Assembly: GCA_964500435.1 (NCBI GenBank)
Contig: CAZCNL010000001.1
Location: 1 to 64,000, forward strand
DNA from: GWF2-33-9 sp964500435
Lineage (GTDB): Bacteria; Bacteroidota; Ignavibacteria; Kapaibacteriales; UBA2268
Direction: 5' to 3'
DNA length: 64,000 nucleotides
Shown: positions 62,424 through 64,000 of the stretch, piece by piece
Layout of the letters: the number at the start of each line of letters is the position of its first letter
How positions within the stretch are numbered: the stretch's first letter is position 1
Notes under the pieces: generated by a model
What the model saw: only the letters and a program-made list of their open reading frames with translations
The model's database searches: none
What the model was told of the DNA's origin: nothing
Position numbers and translations under genes: made by a program

Positions 62424-63512
62424 TTATAAAAATGGTATTTTCGCAACAACAGCGGGAAACATTTTTCCTCTTGCTTCAATTAAAATATTAGTTCCTGGTG
62501 TTGAAAATTCAGATTTAACATATCCCATTCCTATTGGTTTTTGAAGACTTGGAGAAATATTGCCACTAGTTACAAAACCAATTTCTTTATTATCCACGGA
62601 ATAAATCTTATAATGATGTCTTGGAATGAACTTATCAGCGTCACTTGTAAAGCCTACAAGTTTTCTTATCGGTTTATTTTCCTTTACTTTTGCTATAACT
62701 TCACTTCCATTAAATTTACCTTTTTGCAATTTGGTTATCCAACCTAAACCCGCTTCAATTGGATTAGTTGTGTCATCAATATCATTTCCATAAAGACAAT
62801 AACCTTTTTCTAATCTCAATGTGTCACGAGCACCTAAACCAATTGGTTCAATTCCAAATTCTTTGCCAGCTTCAAAAATTTTGTTCCAAACATCTTCGGC
62901 AACTTTTTCGTCTCCTCGGAAATAAATTTCAAATCCAAGTTCACCAGTATAACCTGTACGGGAAATAATTGCTTCATAACCGGCAATTTTACCAAATTTA
63001 AAATGATAATATTCAACTTCTTCTAATTTTGTATCTGTTAATTTTTGTAAAGTAAGTAAGGATTTTGGTCCTTGAACTGCAAGCAAGTTAATATCATCAC
63101 TTTCATTTTTTAATTCAACTTCAAAATTCTCTTTGTTTTCAACAACCCATTGCCAATCTTTTTCAACATTTGCTCCATTGACCACAAGCATATAATAATC
63201 ACCAGCGTTATAAACAAGCATATCGTCAACTAAACCACCTTCGGTATAAGCCATTGCTGAATATTGTGCTTGTCCAACTACTAATTTTGAAGCATCATTT
63301 ATTGATATTTTTTGGATGAAATTTAATGCGTCTTTGCCCCTGATTTCGAATTCACCCATATGTGATACATCGAAAACACCGACGCTATTTCTTACTACTA
63401 AATGTTCGGATATTATTCCTTTTGAATATTGTATTGGCATTATGAACCCTGCGAACTCTACCATTTTAGCATTATTTTTTAAATGGAGTTCATAAAAACG
63501 AGTTTTTTTCAT
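62424..63512 (-). CDS. gcvT: Aminomethyltransferase (glycine cleavage T protein)
   Basis: 362 residues, full length. The folate-binding domain begins TRFYELHLKNNAKMVEFAGF and MPIQYSKGIISEHLVVRNSV. VSHMGEFEIRG, the FIQKISIND loop and SRTGYTGELGFEIYF are typical T-protein signatures. It transfers the methylene group from the aminomethyl-lipoyl H protein to tetrahydrofolate. The H and P protein genes are not in the window; no glycine riboswitch precedes it (48-base gap to rsgA). Confidence 0.95.
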   Translation of the reverse strand: MKKTRFYELHLKNNAKMVEFAGFIMPIQYSKGIISEHLVVRNSVGVFDVSHMGEFEIRGKDALNFIQKISINDASKLVVGQAQYSAMAYTEGGLVDDMLVYNAGDYYMLVVNGANVEKDWQWVVENKENFEVELKNESDDINLLAVQGPKSLLTLQKLTDTKLEEVEYYHFKFGKIAGYEAIISRTGYTGELGFEIYFRGDEKVAEDVWNKIFEAGKEFGIEPIGLGARDTLRLEKGYCLYGNDIDDTTNPIEAGLGWITKLQKGKFNGSEVIAKVKENKPIRKLVGFTSDADKFIPRHHYKIYSVDNKEIGFVTSGNISPSLQKPIGMGYVKSEFSTPGTNILIEARGKMFPAVVAKIPFL

Positions 63513-63560
63513 TTATTCCTCAAATTGTTTTTTATTTATTGCAAAATTAAATAAATATAG

Positions 63561-64000
63561 CTAAATTGTTTCTAAAATGTTTAAATAACTTTGATATCGT
63601 GCTAATGTAATTAAGTTTGATTCCACAGCTTCAACTACTTTGCAACCTGGCTCATGGGTATGAGTACAAGGTTGGTATTTGCATCGAGATTGATATTGGT
63701 TGAATTCGGGAAAATAAAACGTCAAATCTCTTTTATCTAATCCCCAAATTCCAAATTCTCGTATTCCTGGTGTATCGATAATTTTGAATTTATCTTCATA
63801 GTTAAACATTCTTATAAAACTTGTTGTATGTTTACCTTTGTCTGACATTTGACTTATATTTTTTGTCTTTTGAATTTCTTCTTTGAATAAAATGTTGATA
63901 AAAGTAGATTTGCCAACCCCAGATTGACCAATTATTACTGTTTCTTTGCCATTTAAATATGATAGTAGATTAGTCAAATTCTTGTTTTCCAACAATGAAA
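63561..64000 (-). CDS. rsgA: Ribosome small-subunit GTPase RsgA (3' part, cut by window edge)
   Basis: About 146 C-terminal residues are visible; the frame stays open to base 64000, and the usual N-terminal OB-fold lies outside the window. A TTG at 63993-63995 is not the start. G1 is IGQSGVGKST, G3 is IDTPGIREFG, and the C-terminal zinc knuckle is CKYQPCTHTHEPGC, the circularly permuted GTPase's signature. RsgA matures the 30S subunit late in assembly. It is upstream of gcvT, 48 bases apart, and may share its transcript. Confidence 0.92.
   Translation of the reverse strand, partial: SLLENKNLTNLLSYLNGKETVIIGQSGVGKSTFINILFKEEIQKTKNISQMSDKGKHTTSFIRMFNYEDKFKIIDTPGIREFGIWGLDKRDLTFYFPEFNQYQSRCKYQPCTHTHEPGCKVVEAVESNLITLARYQSYLNILETI

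Noticed and set aside
63513..63560. Glycine riboswitch before gcvT
   Set aside because: The gap is 48 bases and holds no aptamer-like structure; tandem glycine aptamers need over 100 bases.

Overview
The window is AT-rich bacterial chromosome (about 30% GC by eye), densely coding, with no prophage, insertion sequence, CRISPR array or rRNA. It looks like a member of the Bacteroidota/Chlorobiota/Ignavibacteriota (FCB) group. Evidence: a secreted protein ends in a type IX secretion (T9SS) type A sorting domain; Omp28-type, DUF1573 and DUF6132 proteins are present; and several genes are preceded by the Bacteroidota -33 TTTG / -7 TAnnTTTG promoter. Shine-Dalgarno sequences are common here (for example before the cytochrome genes), which argues for a basal FCB lineage (Ignavibacteria/Kapabacteria-like) rather than classical Bacteroidia. 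Genus cannot be resolved from the sequence alone.

Layout. 1-2700: end of a probable T9SS paralogue, a REP-like inverted repeat, and a large secreted Asp-box/T9SS protein. 2.7-13.5 kb: Omp28-like and TPR lipoproteins, thiolase, cinA, DUF1573, murG, two small unknown envelope proteins, an AlbA_2 regulator-like protein, and an ECF sigma factor with a membrane-spanning anti-sigma factor that ends in a beta-barrel. 13.5-18.4 kb: an orphan receiver-CheD fusion, a sugar ABC permease (MalG type) coupled to dacB, a DedA/YqaA protein, and a thioredoxin/DUF6132/DUF1858 mini-operon.

18.5-26.4 kb is the most distinctive region. One minus-strand operon encodes a collagen-stalked hexaheme lipoprotein, an outer-membrane beta-barrel with its own CxxCH, a Tat-type Rieske protein, two monoheme cytochromes c, a 13-heme cytochrome with a C-terminal anchor, and a cytochrome b/NapC fusion. 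Together these parts could carry electrons from the quinol pool to the cell surface (or back). The upstream 384 bp holds two palindromes and a tandem repeat.

26.4-36.6 kb: recN, a YbhN-type flippase-like protein, rdgB, recJ overlapping a Dna2-like nuclease-helicase, tRNA-Asp and tRNA-Ala, a family 2 glycosyltransferase, and rpmG (L33). 36.6-50.7 kb: two divergent export operons. One is a YbhGFSR-like ABC-2 pump with TolC, adaptor, two ATPases, two permeases and a TetR autoregulator with a visible operator. The other is MacAB-like with TolC, RDD protein, adaptor, ATPase and two FtsX-type permeases. A second TetR gene converges on the first operon.

50.7-64 kb: a PhoBR-like two-component pair, an alpha/beta hydrolase, gyrB, a DciA-like DUF721 gene and recF (without dnaA/dnaN alongside), two lipoproteins including a DPP III-like metallopeptidase, a MalF-type permease coupled to plsY, gcvT, and the 3' part of rsgA cut by the window edge. 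The MalF and MalG permeases lie about 46 kb apart with no ATPase or binding protein in the window.
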